Shown one piece after another: positions 42,280-51,877 of a DNA stretch of 64,000 nt. The DNA lies in the NCBI GenBank assembly GCA_035695765.1, contig DASRRI010000030.1, forward strand, positions 1-64,000. Direction: 5' to 3'. How positions within the stretch are numbered: the stretch's first letter is position 1; each line of letters starts with the position of its first letter. The stretch comes from Dongia_A sp035695765 (lineage in GTDB: Bacteria; Pseudomonadota; Alphaproteobacteria; Dongiales; Dongiaceae). The translations under genes were made by a program, and so were the position numbers. The notes below the pieces were generated by a model. It was not told the origin of the DNA. It did not search any database and saw nothing but the letters and a program-made list of their open reading frames with translations.

Positions 42280-45200
42280 ACCTTCCGCTGCAGCCCAGCG
42301 TTCAGGTCGATCGCCAGCTGGAAGTATCGACCCGCAGCAACCCTTTGTGGTTCAAGAACGCCCTGGTCTATGAAGCGCACGTGAAGGCGTTCCACGATTC
42401 CAACAATGACGGCGTCGGCGATTTCGAGGGCATGCGGCGCAAGTTGGACTATCTCCAGGACCTCGGCATCACGGCTTTGTGGCTGCTGCCCTTCTATCCC
42501 TCGCCGCTCAAGGATGACGGCTATGACATCGCGAAGTACCGCGGCATCCACCCGTCCTACGGTACGATGCGGGATTTCCGGCGGCTGGTGCGCGGCTGTC
42601 ATGACCGCGGCATCCGCGTCATCACGGAGCTGGTGATCAACCACACGTCAGACCAGCACCGCTGGTTCCAGCGCGCCCGCAAGGCGAGGCCCGGCTCATC
42701 GGCCCGCGACTTCTATGTGTGGAGCGACACCGACCAGAAATACAAGGATGCCCGCATCATCTTCACTGACACCGAGAAGTCCAACTGGACCTGGGACCCC
42801 GTGGCGGAGGCCTATTACTGGCATCGCTTCTACTCGCACCAGCCCGACCTCAATTTCGACAATCCACGCCTGCTGGAAGAGATCATCCGCGTCATGCGGT
42901 TCTGGCTCGACACCGGCGTCGACGGGCTGCGGCTGGATGCCATCCCTTATCTCATCGAGCGCGAGGGGACCAGTTGCGAGAACCTGGCTGAGACCCATGA
43001 GGTGATCAAGAAGATCCGCGCCGAGATTGACGCCAAATATCCGGACCGCATGCTACTTGCCGAGGCCAACCAGTGGCCGGAGGATGTCTCCGCCTATTTC
43101 GGCGGCGGCGATGAATGTCACATGTGCTTCCACTTCCCGCTGATGCCACGCATCTACATGGCGATCGCGCAGGAAGATCGCCATCCGATCACCGACATCA
43201 TGCGCCAGACGCCGGAGATTCCCGGCAACTGCCAGTGGGCCATCTTCCTGCGCAATCACGATGAGCTCACCCTGGAAATGGTCACGGACCGCGAGCGCGA
43301 CTATCTCTGGAGCTTCTATGCGACCGACCCGCGCATGCGGATCAATCTCGGCATCCGGCGGCGCCTCGCCCCGCTGCTCGGCAATGATCGCCACAAGATC
43401 GAGCTGCTCAACAGCCTGCTGCTCTCCATGCCAGGCACGCCAGTGATCTATTACGGCGACGAGATCGGCATGGGCGACAACGTCTATCTCGGCGACCGCG
43501 ATGGCGTGCGTACGCCGATGCAATGGTCGTCGGACCGCAATGGCGGCTTCTCGAGCTGCGATCCGCAACGGCTCTTTCTGCCGCCGATCATGGATCCGAT
43601 CTATGGCTACAGCACAGTCAACGTCGAGGCGCAGGCACGCTCCTCCTCCAGCCTGCTCAACTGGATGAAACGCCTGATCGCTGTATGCAAGCAGCACAGC
43701 GCGTTCGGGCAAGGTACCCTCAAGTTCCTTTATCCCGGGAACCGCAAGGTCCTCGCCTATCTCCGCGAGCACGAGGAGGATGCCCTGCTCTGCATCGCGA
43801 ATCTTTCGCGTGCCGCACAAGCCGTAGAGCTCGATCTATCGCGCTTCAAAGGGCGGGTGCCGGTGGAATTGCTGGGCCGGTCTCCCTTCCCGCCGATCGG
43901 TGATCTGCCCTATCTGTTGACCCTGCCCGGCTACGGCTTTTATTGGTTCGTGCTGCCGGAACGGGCCGACGCGCCGCGCTGGCACGACATTCTCCCCGAA
44001 CCGATGCCGGAATTCACCACGTTGGTGATGCGCGACAGCTGGAACAGCCTGACCACCGGCCGCGAGGCGCAGGAACTGACCAGTTCGGTCCTGCCGAATT
44101 TCATATCCAAGCAGCGCTGGTTCGCCGCCAAGGATGCCCGGATCGAAGGGGCGCACATGGCCGTGCTCGGCAACCTGCCGCGGCGGCAGCGCGGCGATTA
44201 TCTACTGCTCATGACGACGCTGGATCTGCAGGGCCGCAAAGATGAGCAGCACTATTTCATGCCGCTCGACGTCTCCTGGGACGAGGCGGCCGGCACGCTC
44301 AACTGGCCCCTCACACCTTTCACTCTGGCGAAGACCCGCCGCGCCTCGAAAGTCGGCGCGGTCTATGATGCCTTCACGTCGGATCATTTCGTGCTGGCGA
44401 TCATCGACGCCATGCGCCACGGCACAGAGCTGTCCAGCGCCGACGGCACCACGCGCTTTGCAGCGACGGAAGCCCTGGCGCCGGTCGAGCTGGGTGCGAT
44501 GCCCGACATCCGCCGCATGGGGGTCGAACAGACCAACAGTTCCGTGATCATCGGCGACCAGGCCGTCCTGAAGATCTATCGCCGTCTGTCGCAAGGCGAG
44601 CACCCAGAGCTGGAGATCGCGCGATTCCTGACCGAGGTTGCGCATTTCCAGAACACACCGCCCCTGCTCGGGACAGCCGAGCAGATTGCGAAAGACGGCA
44701 CGAACCATGCGCTCGCCGTCTTGACCGGCTTCGTCCGTAATCAGGGCGACGGCTGGGTCTTTACCACGGAGTATCTGGACCGGTTGTTCGACGAGGTGCG
44801 CCTGGTCGAGACGGCGGAGGCCGTCACGCCGGAGGAGAAGCACGCCACCTATCTCGGCCAGGTCGCGACACTCGGCCGCCGGACAGCCGAACTGCATCGC
44901 GCTTTTGCCAGCGACCCGAACAATCCGAGCTTCAAGCCCGAGCCGATCGAAGCCGCCGACATCGCCGCCTGGGCGGGCAGCGCGAAGAAGCTGGCCCAAA
45001 ATGCCTTCGGCCTGCTCGGCAAGGCGCGCACCAGCGCCCCCGAGGCTCTGCACATGGCAATTGACGGCCTGACCGAACGCAGAGACGAGTGTTTCGCCGC
45101 TATCGATCATCTGAGCAAGGGAAAAGTCACCGCCAGCAAGACCCGCATTCATGGAGACTATCACCTCGGCCAGGTGCTGGTGGCGCAGAACGACTTCTAC

Positions 45201-45629
45201 ATCATCGATTTCGAAGGCGAACCGACGCGCTCGCTGGAGGAACGGCGGGCCAAGTCTTCGCCGTTCAAGGACGTGGCGGGAATGCTGCGGTCCTTTGAAT
45301 ATGCCGAATGGGCGGCGTTGTTCGCGATTGCAGAGCACGAAGCGGATTCGATCGGGAAGCTGCTGCCCTTTGCGGCAGCCTGGCGCAAATGCGCGCAAGA
45401 GACATTCCTTCGGAGCTATTTCGAAACGATCGGCGACTGCCCCAGCTGTCCGAGCGACCGCGCCGAAGCAGAACGGTTGCTCAATCTCTTCACGCTGGAA
45501 AAGGCGCTGTATGAAATCTGCTACGAAGCCACCAACCGACCGACCTGGCTGCGCATCCCGATCACCGGGCTCCAGACTGTCCTCGATGCGCTGAAGGCGC
45601 AAACGGAGAACACCCATGCCACAGCGTAG
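42276..45629 (+). CDS. treS: trehalose synthase fused to maltokinase
   Basis: 1117 residues. TreS (GH13_16) covers about 20 to 560: YEAHVKAFHDSNNDGVGDFEGM, DGLRLDAIPYL (Asp221), LLAEANQWPEDV (Glu263), and FLRNHDELTLEM (Asp329). It interconverts trehalose and maltose. From about 580 a maltokinase of the Pep2/Mak type follows, with FISKQRWFAAKD at its start, HGDYHLGQVL (His959, Asp961) and IIDFEGEP as the kinase catalytic and metal sites. It makes maltose 1-phosphate from maltose and ATP, which feeds GlgE. Such fusions are common in proteobacteria. The gene overlaps glgE by four bases and glgB by fourteen. Confidence 0.93.
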   Translation: MNLPLQPSVQVDRQLEVSTRSNPLWFKNALVYEAHVKAFHDSNNDGVGDFEGMRRKLDYLQDLGITALWLLPFYPSPLKDDGYDIAKYRGIHPSYGTMRDFRRLVRGCHDRGIRVITELVINHTSDQHRWFQRARKARPGSSARDFYVWSDTDQKYKDARIIFTDTEKSNWTWDPVAEAYYWHRFYSHQPDLNFDNPRLLEEIIRVMRFWLDTGVDGLRLDAIPYLIEREGTSCENLAETHEVIKKIRAEIDAKYPDRMLLAEANQWPEDVSAYFGGGDECHMCFHFPLMPRIYMAIAQEDRHPITDIMRQTPEIPGNCQWAIFLRNHDELTLEMVTDRERDYLWSFYATDPRMRINLGIRRRLAPLLGNDRHKIELLNSLLLSMPGTPVIYYGDEIGMGDNVYLGDRDGVRTPMQWSSDRNGGFSSCDPQRLFLPPIMDPIYGYSTVNVEAQARSSSSLLNWMKRLIAVCKQHSAFGQGTLKFLYPGNRKVLAYLREHEEDALLCIANLSRAAQAVELDLSRFKGRVPVELLGRSPFPPIGDLPYLLTLPGYGFYWFVLPERADAPRWHDILPEPMPEFTTLVMRDSWNSLTTGREAQELTSSVLPNFISKQRWFAAKDARIEGAHMAVLGNLPRRQRGDYLLLMTTLDLQGRKDEQHYFMPLDVSWDEAAGTLNWPLTPFTLAKTRRASKVGAVYDAFTSDHFVLAIIDAMRHGTELSSADGTTRFAATEALAPVELGAMPDIRRMGVEQTNSSVIIGDQAVLKIYRRLSQGEHPELEIARFLTEVAHFQNTPPLLGTAEQIAKDGTNHALAVLTGFVRNQGDGWVFTTEYLDRLFDEVRLVETAEAVTPEEKHATYLGQVATLGRRTAELHRAFASDPNNPSFKPEPIEAADIAAWAGSAKKLAQNAFGLLGKARTSAPEALHMAIDGLTERRDECFAAIDHLSKGKVTASKTRIHGDYHLGQVLVAQNDFYIIDFEGEPTRSLEERRAKSSPFKDVAGMLRSFEYAEWAALFAIAEHEADSIGKLLPFAAAWRKCAQETFLRSYFETIGDCPSCPSDRAEAERLLNLFTLEKALYEICYEATNRPTWLRIPITGLQTVLDALKAQTENTHATA

Positions 45630-47850
45630 CAAAGGCCAGCATGCGACGGCTGGCCGTGGCCGCCAGGATGATCCGCATCGCAAGGCGAGCGCGCTCGCCA
45701 GCGGCGATTGCGGCGATCCCTTCTCAATCCTCGGGATTCATGCCGAAGGACCAGACCGGTTCGTGGTGCGCTGCTACCATCCGGGCGCAAATCGCGCCTG
45801 GGCAATCGATCGCGATGGCAAAGACATTGCGGAGCTCCAGCAGGCCTATGAGCCGGGCTTCTTTGCCGGCGCGGTGCCGGGACGAATCGATTATCGCCTC
45901 CGCTTCGGCTTGCCGGCACGATCGATCGAGCTTGAGGACCCCTACCGGTTTCCGCCGGTGCTCGGCGACGTCGATATGCACCTGCTGGCGGAGGGAACGC
46001 ATCTCCGGCTCTATGAGAGGCTCGGGGCGCAACCCACCGAGGTTGACGGCGTCCAGGGCGTCAGCTTTGCGGTCTGGGCGCCCAATGCACGGCGCGTCAG
46101 TGTCGTCGGCGATTTCAACGATTGGGACGGCCGCCGCCATCCGATGCGCAAGCGCCTGGAAGCCGGCATATGGGAGTTGTTCCTGCCGCATCTCGCAGGC
46201 GGTGAGATCTATAAGTACGAAATCAAGAGTGCAGAAGGGCGGCTGCTGCCGCTGAAGGCGGACCCCGTCTCCTTCCAGTCGGAGCGCCCGCCGCGCACCG
46301 CCTCGATCGTCCACGGCGCGAAGAAGCATCAATGGGAGGACGCGTCCTGGATGAGCGGCCGGGAATCCTCCAGCAGCCGCTCCGCGCCGATCTCGATCTA
46401 TGAATGCCATCTTGGCTCCTGGGCGCGCGTGGCCGAGGAGGGCAACCGCTATCTCACCTATGACGAGCTGGCCGATCGCCTGGTGTCCTATGTGAAGCAG
46501 ATGGGCTTCACCCATCTGGAGCTGCTGCCGGTCAGCGAATTTCCGTTCGATGGCTCCTGGGGCTACCAGCCGATCGCGCTCTATGCGCCGACGAGCCGGC
46601 ACGGCACGCCGGCGCAATTTGCGCGCTTCATCGACCGGTGCCACCGGGAAGGGATCGGCGTGCTGCTCGATTGGGTGCCAGGGCATTTTCCGACGGACGC
46701 GCATGGCCTGGTCTATTTCGACGGCACGCATCTCTATGAGCATTCCGACCCGCGCCTCGGCATGCATCAGGATTGGAACACGCTGATCTACAATTACGGA
46801 CGGCACGAGGTCGCGAACTATCTGCTCGCCAATGCACTGTTCTGGCTCGATCGCTACCACATCGACGGGCTGCGCGTGGATGCGGTCGCCTCCATGCTCT
46901 ATCTCGACTACAGCCGCAAGCCGGACCAGTGGATTCCGAACCGCTTCGGCGGGAACGAGAACCTCGAAGCGACCACATTCCTGCGGCGGCTGAACGAGCT
47001 CACCTACGCCCACAATCCCGGCGCCATCACCGTCGCTGAGGAATCGACGGCCTGGCCGGCCGTATCGCGGCCGACCTATGTCGGCGGACTGGGCTTCGGC
47101 TACAAATGGAACATGGGCTGGATGCACGACACCTTGCGCTACATCGGCAAGGAGGCGATCCATCGTCGCTGGCATCACAATGATCTCACCTTCGGCCTGC
47201 TTTACGCCTTCAGCGAGAACTTCGTCCTGCCGATCAGTCATGATGAAGTGGTCCACGGCAAAGGCTCCCTGATAGGCCGCATGCCGGGGGACCGCTGGCA
47301 ACGCTTCGCGAACCTGCGCGCCTATCTGGGCTTCATGTTCACCCATCCGGGCAAGAAGCTGCTGTTCATGGGTTGCGAGTTCGCGCAGGAGCGAGAGTGG
47401 AACCATGACGCGGGGCTGGACTGGCACCTCTTGTCGGATTCCGATCATCATGGCGCGCAGACGCTGGTGCACGACCTCAATGCGATCTACCGCAACCTCC
47501 CCGCCCTGCACGAGCTGGATTGCGAACAGCAGGGTTTCGAATGGATCGATGCCTCCGACCATGAGCGCGGCGTGATCGCCTATCTGCGCCGCGGCCGCGA
47601 TCCGGACACCTTCGCCGTGATCGTGTGCAACTTCACGCCGGTACCGCAGGAGCATTATCGCATCGGCGTGCCGGCACCCGGCTTTTATGCCGAGCGCATC
47701 AACACCGATTCGATCTTCTATGGCGGCAGCAACGTCGGCAATGGCAGCGGCGTTCCCGCCGAGCCGGCATCCTGGCATGGCCGGCCCTACTCGATCGACC
47801 TGACGCTGCCCCCGCTCGGCACACTGATCCTCGAGCGGAAGAACGCCTGA
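45616..47850 (+). CDS. glgB: 1,4-alpha-glucan branching enzyme
   Basis: 744 residues. N1 domain, then CBM48 (VSFAVWAPNARRVSVVGDFNDWD at about 150), then GH13_9 catalytic domain: YECHLGSW, GYQPIALYAPTSRHG, GLRVDAVASMLYLDYSR with nucleophile Asp422, VAEESTAWP with Glu475 and LPISHDEVVHGKGSL with the third Asp. It makes alpha-1,6 branches by moving chains cut from alpha-1,4-glucan. Length is normal. It starts within the treS end and ends in the start codon of glgX (TGATG), so translation is coupled. Confidence 0.94.
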   Translation: MPQRSKGQHATAGRGRQDDPHRKASALASGDCGDPFSILGIHAEGPDRFVVRCYHPGANRAWAIDRDGKDIAELQQAYEPGFFAGAVPGRIDYRLRFGLPARSIELEDPYRFPPVLGDVDMHLLAEGTHLRLYERLGAQPTEVDGVQGVSFAVWAPNARRVSVVGDFNDWDGRRHPMRKRLEAGIWELFLPHLAGGEIYKYEIKSAEGRLLPLKADPVSFQSERPPRTASIVHGAKKHQWEDASWMSGRESSSSRSAPISIYECHLGSWARVAEEGNRYLTYDELADRLVSYVKQMGFTHLELLPVSEFPFDGSWGYQPIALYAPTSRHGTPAQFARFIDRCHREGIGVLLDWVPGHFPTDAHGLVYFDGTHLYEHSDPRLGMHQDWNTLIYNYGRHEVANYLLANALFWLDRYHIDGLRVDAVASMLYLDYSRKPDQWIPNRFGGNENLEATTFLRRLNELTYAHNPGAITVAEESTAWPAVSRPTYVGGLGFGYKWNMGWMHDTLRYIGKEAIHRRWHHNDLTFGLLYAFSENFVLPISHDEVVHGKGSLIGRMPGDRWQRFANLRAYLGFMFTHPGKKLLFMGCEFAQEREWNHDAGLDWHLLSDSDHHGAQTLVHDLNAIYRNLPALHELDCEQQGFEWIDASDHERGVIAYLRRGRDPDTFAVIVCNFTPVPQEHYRIGVPAPGFYAERINTDSIFYGGSNVGNGSGVPAEPASWHGRPYSIDLTLPPLGTLILERKNA

Positions 47851-50057
47851 TGCGCCGATCGGAGCTTGGTGCCTTCGCGCCCAAGGCGCGCCTCTCCACC
47901 AGCGTCGCGGCTCGGCAGGCCGTGCCCCGCGCGACGCGCTCACGCGTCTGGCCCGGCCAGCCCTATCCCCTCGGCGCGACCTGGGACGGCAAGGGCGTCA
48001 ACTTTGCACTGTTCTCGGCGAACGCCGAACGAGTTGAGCTGTGCCTGTTCGACGCTGCCGGAGTGCGCGAGATCGATCGCGTCACGCTCCCGGAATATAC
48101 CGACGAGGTGTGGCACGGCTATCTGCCCGACGCGCGGCCCGGCACGCTCTACGGCTTCCGCGTCCACGGCCCGTACGAGCCGAAGGCCGGCCACCGCTTC
48201 AATCCGCACAAGTTGCTGCTCGATCCCTATGCGCGCGCTTTCTATGGCCGGTTCCTGCAGACCGAGGCGATCTTCGGATTCCGCGTTGGGTCCGCGCGCG
48301 AGGATCTGTCATTCGACCGGCGCGACAGCGCGCGCGCCATGCCGAAGTGCCGGGTGGTCGATGGAACCTTCCAGTGGGGTGATGACCGGCTGCCGCACAC
48401 GCCCTGGTCCGACAGCGTCATCTATGAAATGAACGTGCGCGGCTTCACCATGCTGCATCCCGATCTGCCGCAGCCGCTGCGCGGCACCTGTGCCGGGCTC
48501 GGCAGCCAGCCGGCCATCGACTATCTGCGCGCGCTCGGCATCACCGCGGTGGAGCTGTTGCCGGTCCAGGCGCGCTTCGACGAGCCGCATCTGCTGCAGC
48601 ACGATCTGAAGAACTATTGGGGCTACAACACCATCGGATTCTTCGCACCCGACCCGCAGCTGCTCTCGACCGGCCTCTCCGCCGAGTTCAGGACCATGGT
48701 GCGGCAGCTGCACGATGCCGGCATCGAGGTCATCCTCGATGTGGTCTACAACCACACGGCGGAAGGCAATCACCTCGGCCCCACGCTCAGCTTCCGTGGC
48801 ATCGACAATGCGTCCTATTACCGGCTCGTGCCGGACAACCGGCGGCACTACATCAACGATACCGGTACCGGCAACACGCTCAACCTGACGCACCCGCGCG
48901 TCCTGCAGATGGTGCTGGATTCCCTCACCTATTGGGTCGAACAGATGCATGTCGATGGCTTCCGCTTCGACCTTGCCGCCACGGTGGGACGCGAAGATCA
49001 CGGATTCGATCCCAACGGCGGATTCTTCGATGCGGTCCGTCATGCGCCGGCCCTCCAGAAGGTGAAGGTGATCGCGGAGCCCTGGGACATCGGGCCCGGC
49101 GGGTATCAGCTTGGCCGTTTCCCGCCGGGCTGGGCGGAATGGAACGATCGCTATCGCGACGCGGTGCGGCGCTATTGGCGCGGCGATGAGCACATGTTGC
49201 CGGAACTGGCTGCGCGCCTCAGCGCGTCCGCCGACCTATTCGATCATCGCGGCCGGCGGCCATGGGCCAGCGTCAACTTCGTCACCGCGCATGACGGATT
49301 CACGCTGACCGACCTCGTCTCCTATAACGAGAAGCACAACGAGGCCAATCAGGAAGGCAATCAGGACGGCCATCCGGAGAATCTGAGCTTCAATTTCGGC
49401 GTCGAAGGCCCGACCGACGATCCCGCCATCATTGCGCAGCGCGCGCAGCAGAAGCGCAACTTCCTCGCCACATTGCTGCTGTCGCAGGGAACGCCGATGC
49501 TGCTGGCGGGCGATGAGGTCGGCCACTCGCAAGGCGGCAACAACAATGCCTATTGCCAGGACAATGAGACGACCTGGCTCGATTGGATGTTACAGGACGA
49601 GACTCTGCTCGCCGTCACACAACGCCTGATCGCCTTGCGGCGGGCGCATCCTGTGCTCCGGCGCATGCGCTTTCTGCACGGCGCTGCAACCTGCGAGCGC
49701 GGGATCAAGGATATCACCTGGTTCACGCCGCAAGGCACCGAGAAGACACCGGAGCAGTGGATGGATCCAATGGCACGCTGCATCGGCGTGCTGTTGAACG
49801 GGCGCGCCGGCCCGACCATGGGCGAGGATGGCGCGCCTGTCGTGGACGATCTGCTTCTGATCATCCTCAACGCCCATCATGAGATCGTCGAGTTCACGCT
49901 GCCGACCCTGCCGATCCAGGCGCAATGGACGCGGCTTCTGGATACGTCCAGTCCAGACGATGGCGAAGAGACGCTTTCCATGGAATCCATCCTGCCGGTC
50001 AATGGCCGCTCGCTCGTCATCCTGTCGGCCCCGGCGGCGGAGATTGCCGGCTCATGA
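47850..50057 (+). CDS. glgX: glycogen debranching enzyme GlgX
   Basis: 735 residues. CBM48 with YPLGATWDGKGVNFALFSANAERVELCLFD, then GH13_11 catalytic domain: YEMNVRGFTMLHPDLP, WGYNTIGFFAPD, YNHTAEG, GFRFDLAATVGRE with Asp374, VIAEPWD, and VTAHDGFTLTDLVSYNEKHNEAN. It removes short alpha-1,6 branches, especially from phosphorylase limit dextrins, and in this cluster takes the place of treX. Starts in the glgB stop codon and overlaps treZ by four bases (ATGA). Confidence 0.94.
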   Translation: MRRSELGAFAPKARLSTSVAARQAVPRATRSRVWPGQPYPLGATWDGKGVNFALFSANAERVELCLFDAAGVREIDRVTLPEYTDEVWHGYLPDARPGTLYGFRVHGPYEPKAGHRFNPHKLLLDPYARAFYGRFLQTEAIFGFRVGSAREDLSFDRRDSARAMPKCRVVDGTFQWGDDRLPHTPWSDSVIYEMNVRGFTMLHPDLPQPLRGTCAGLGSQPAIDYLRALGITAVELLPVQARFDEPHLLQHDLKNYWGYNTIGFFAPDPQLLSTGLSAEFRTMVRQLHDAGIEVILDVVYNHTAEGNHLGPTLSFRGIDNASYYRLVPDNRRHYINDTGTGNTLNLTHPRVLQMVLDSLTYWVEQMHVDGFRFDLAATVGREDHGFDPNGGFFDAVRHAPALQKVKVIAEPWDIGPGGYQLGRFPPGWAEWNDRYRDAVRRYWRGDEHMLPELAARLSASADLFDHRGRRPWASVNFVTAHDGFTLTDLVSYNEKHNEANQEGNQDGHPENLSFNFGVEGPTDDPAIIAQRAQQKRNFLATLLLSQGTPMLLAGDEVGHSQGGNNNAYCQDNETTWLDWMLQDETLLAVTQRLIALRRAHPVLRRMRFLHGAATCERGIKDITWFTPQGTEKTPEQWMDPMARCIGVLLNGRAGPTMGEDGAPVVDDLLLIILNAHHEIVEFTLPTLPIQAQWTRLLDTSSPDDGEETLSMESILPVNGRSLVILSAPAAEIAGS

Positions 50058-51877
50058 CCGGGTTCGCACATGACATGCCGTTCGGGGCGGCTTTGCAGGC
50101 GGACGGCAGCGTGCGGTTCCGGCTCTGGGCACCAGGGCAAGCCAAAGTCTCGCTGGCGCTTGAGGGCCATGCGTCTGTTTTGCCTCTGACGCCCGTTGGT
50201 GACGGCTGGTTCGAGCTCACCACCGATGCGGCTCCGGCCGGCAGCCACTACGCCTATCTTCTGTCCGATGGCATGCGCGTTCCAGATCCCGCCTCACGCC
50301 AGCAGGTGGAGGATGTGCATGGCCCGAGCGTGGTGGTCGATCCGCGCTCCTACCAATGGCGTGCTCCGCGATGGAGCGGCCGCCCCTGGCACGAAGTCAT
50401 TCTCTATGAGCTGCATGTCGGTGCCTTCAGCGACCGCGGCGACTTCGACGGCGTCGAGCGCAAGCTGGATCGGCTGCAGCAAGTTGGCGTCACGGCCATC
50501 GAGCTGATGCCCCTCGCCGACTTTTCCGGCAAGCGGAACTGGGGTTATGACGGCGTCCTGCCCTTCGCGCCGGACCGTACCTATGGCGCGCCGGACCAGT
50601 TGAAGGCGCTGATCGATACCGCGCACGAGCGCGGCCTCATGATGTTCCTCGACGTGGTCTATAATCACTTCGGGCCGGACGGCAACTACCTGGCCCGCTA
50701 TGCGCCCCAGTTCTTCACCGACCGCCACCACACGCCCTGGGGCGCCGCGATCGATTTCTCGCAACCTATCGTACGCGACTTTTTCGTTCACAACGCCCTC
50801 TATTGGCTGAACGAGTTCCGGATCGATGGGCTGCGCCTGGACGCCGTTCACGCCATTGTCGATGACAGCCCGACGCACATCCTGACGGAGCTGGCGCGGC
50901 GCGTACGCGCAGGCTGCGATGCCGGCCGCCATATCCACCTGGTGCTGGAGAACGATGCGAACCAGGCGCGATTCCTGGATCGCTCGACGGGCCTTCGCTA
51001 TGACGCGCAATGGAATGACGATTTCCATCATGCCAGCCACGTCGTGCTGACCCACGAGCAGGAAGGCTACTATGTCGATTATCAACGGGACCCGCTAAAA
51101 ATGCTGGGCCGTGCTTTGGCGGAGGGTTTCGTCTATCAGGGCGAGACTTCGGTGCATCGTGATGGAGCGCCACGCGGCGAACCGACCACGGATCTACCCG
51201 TCTCCGCCTTTGTCGCGTTTCTCCAGAACCATGATCAGGTCGGCAACCGGGCGTTCGGCGAGCGCCTGGCCCAGCTGGTCCGGCCGGAACTGCTCAAGGC
51301 GGCCGCCAGCATCCTGCTGCTGGCGCCGCAGGTGCCGCTGCTGTTCATGGGCGAGGAATGGGCGTCCTCCAAGCCGTTCCAGTTCTTCTGCGACTTCGAA
51401 GGCGAGCTGGCCGAGGCGGTGCGCGAAGGACGGCGGCGCGAATTCGCCAAGTTTCCCGCCTTCATCGAGCCGTCGGTCCGTGGCCGCATTCCCGATCCGA
51501 ACGACGTGGCGACGTTCCAGCGGTCGAAGCTGGATTGGTCGGAGGCCGACCGCGATTCGAATATCGATCATCTCCGGTTCTGCCGCGAGTTGCTCGCGCT
51601 GCGGCAGCGCGTCATAGTACCGCGCATGGGCGGTGGGCACGTCAAGGACGCGGGGTATGCCCTGACACCCGAGGGATTGCTGCGCGTGTCCTGGCAATTG
51701 GGGGGAGGCGCCCGCCTCACGCTGCTTGCCAACTTGGGGAGCGATTCCGCGGAGCCGCCAGCAAGCGCACCAGGGGGAGCGCTCATCCACAGCACCCACC
51801 CGTACCTGGCCGAGGATAGGCCCAGGCCAGGCTGGTTTGTTGCATGGTATCTGGCGGAAGCAAGGGCACCAGCGTGA
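50054..51877 (+). CDS. treZ: malto-oligosyltrehalose trehalohydrolase
   Basis: 607 residues. FGAALQADGSVRFRLWAPGQAKVSL is the usual N-terminal domain. The GH13_10 catalytic part has VILYELHVGAFSDRGDFDGV, YNHFGPDGNYL, GLRLDAVHAIVDD (Asp263), HLVLENDANQ and LQNHDQVGNRAFG. It releases trehalose from malto-oligosyltrehalose made by TreY. The downstream gene starts four bases before its end (GTGA). Length is normal. Confidence 0.94.
   Translation: MTGFAHDMPFGAALQADGSVRFRLWAPGQAKVSLALEGHASVLPLTPVGDGWFELTTDAAPAGSHYAYLLSDGMRVPDPASRQQVEDVHGPSVVVDPRSYQWRAPRWSGRPWHEVILYELHVGAFSDRGDFDGVERKLDRLQQVGVTAIELMPLADFSGKRNWGYDGVLPFAPDRTYGAPDQLKALIDTAHERGLMMFLDVVYNHFGPDGNYLARYAPQFFTDRHHTPWGAAIDFSQPIVRDFFVHNALYWLNEFRIDGLRLDAVHAIVDDSPTHILTELARRVRAGCDAGRHIHLVLENDANQARFLDRSTGLRYDAQWNDDFHHASHVVLTHEQEGYYVDYQRDPLKMLGRALAEGFVYQGETSVHRDGAPRGEPTTDLPVSAFVAFLQNHDQVGNRAFGERLAQLVRPELLKAAASILLLAPQVPLLFMGEEWASSKPFQFFCDFEGELAEAVREGRRREFAKFPAFIEPSVRGRIPDPNDVATFQRSKLDWSEADRDSNIDHLRFCRELLALRQRVIVPRMGGGHVKDAGYALTPEGLLRVSWQLGGGARLTLLANLGSDSAEPPASAPGGALIHSTHPYLAEDRPRPGWFVAWYLAEARAPA

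Noticed and set aside
45616..45640. Possible misplacement of the glgB start because it lies inside treS
   Set aside because: The 14-base overlap matches the coupling seen at the other junctions, and the treS frame clearly ends at 45629.
45724..47943. 739-codon open frame on the minus strand across glgB
   Set aside because: It is the shadow of glgB in high-GC sequence. The plus frame has all GH13 motifs; the minus frame has His/Val/Gly-rich sequence without any domain.
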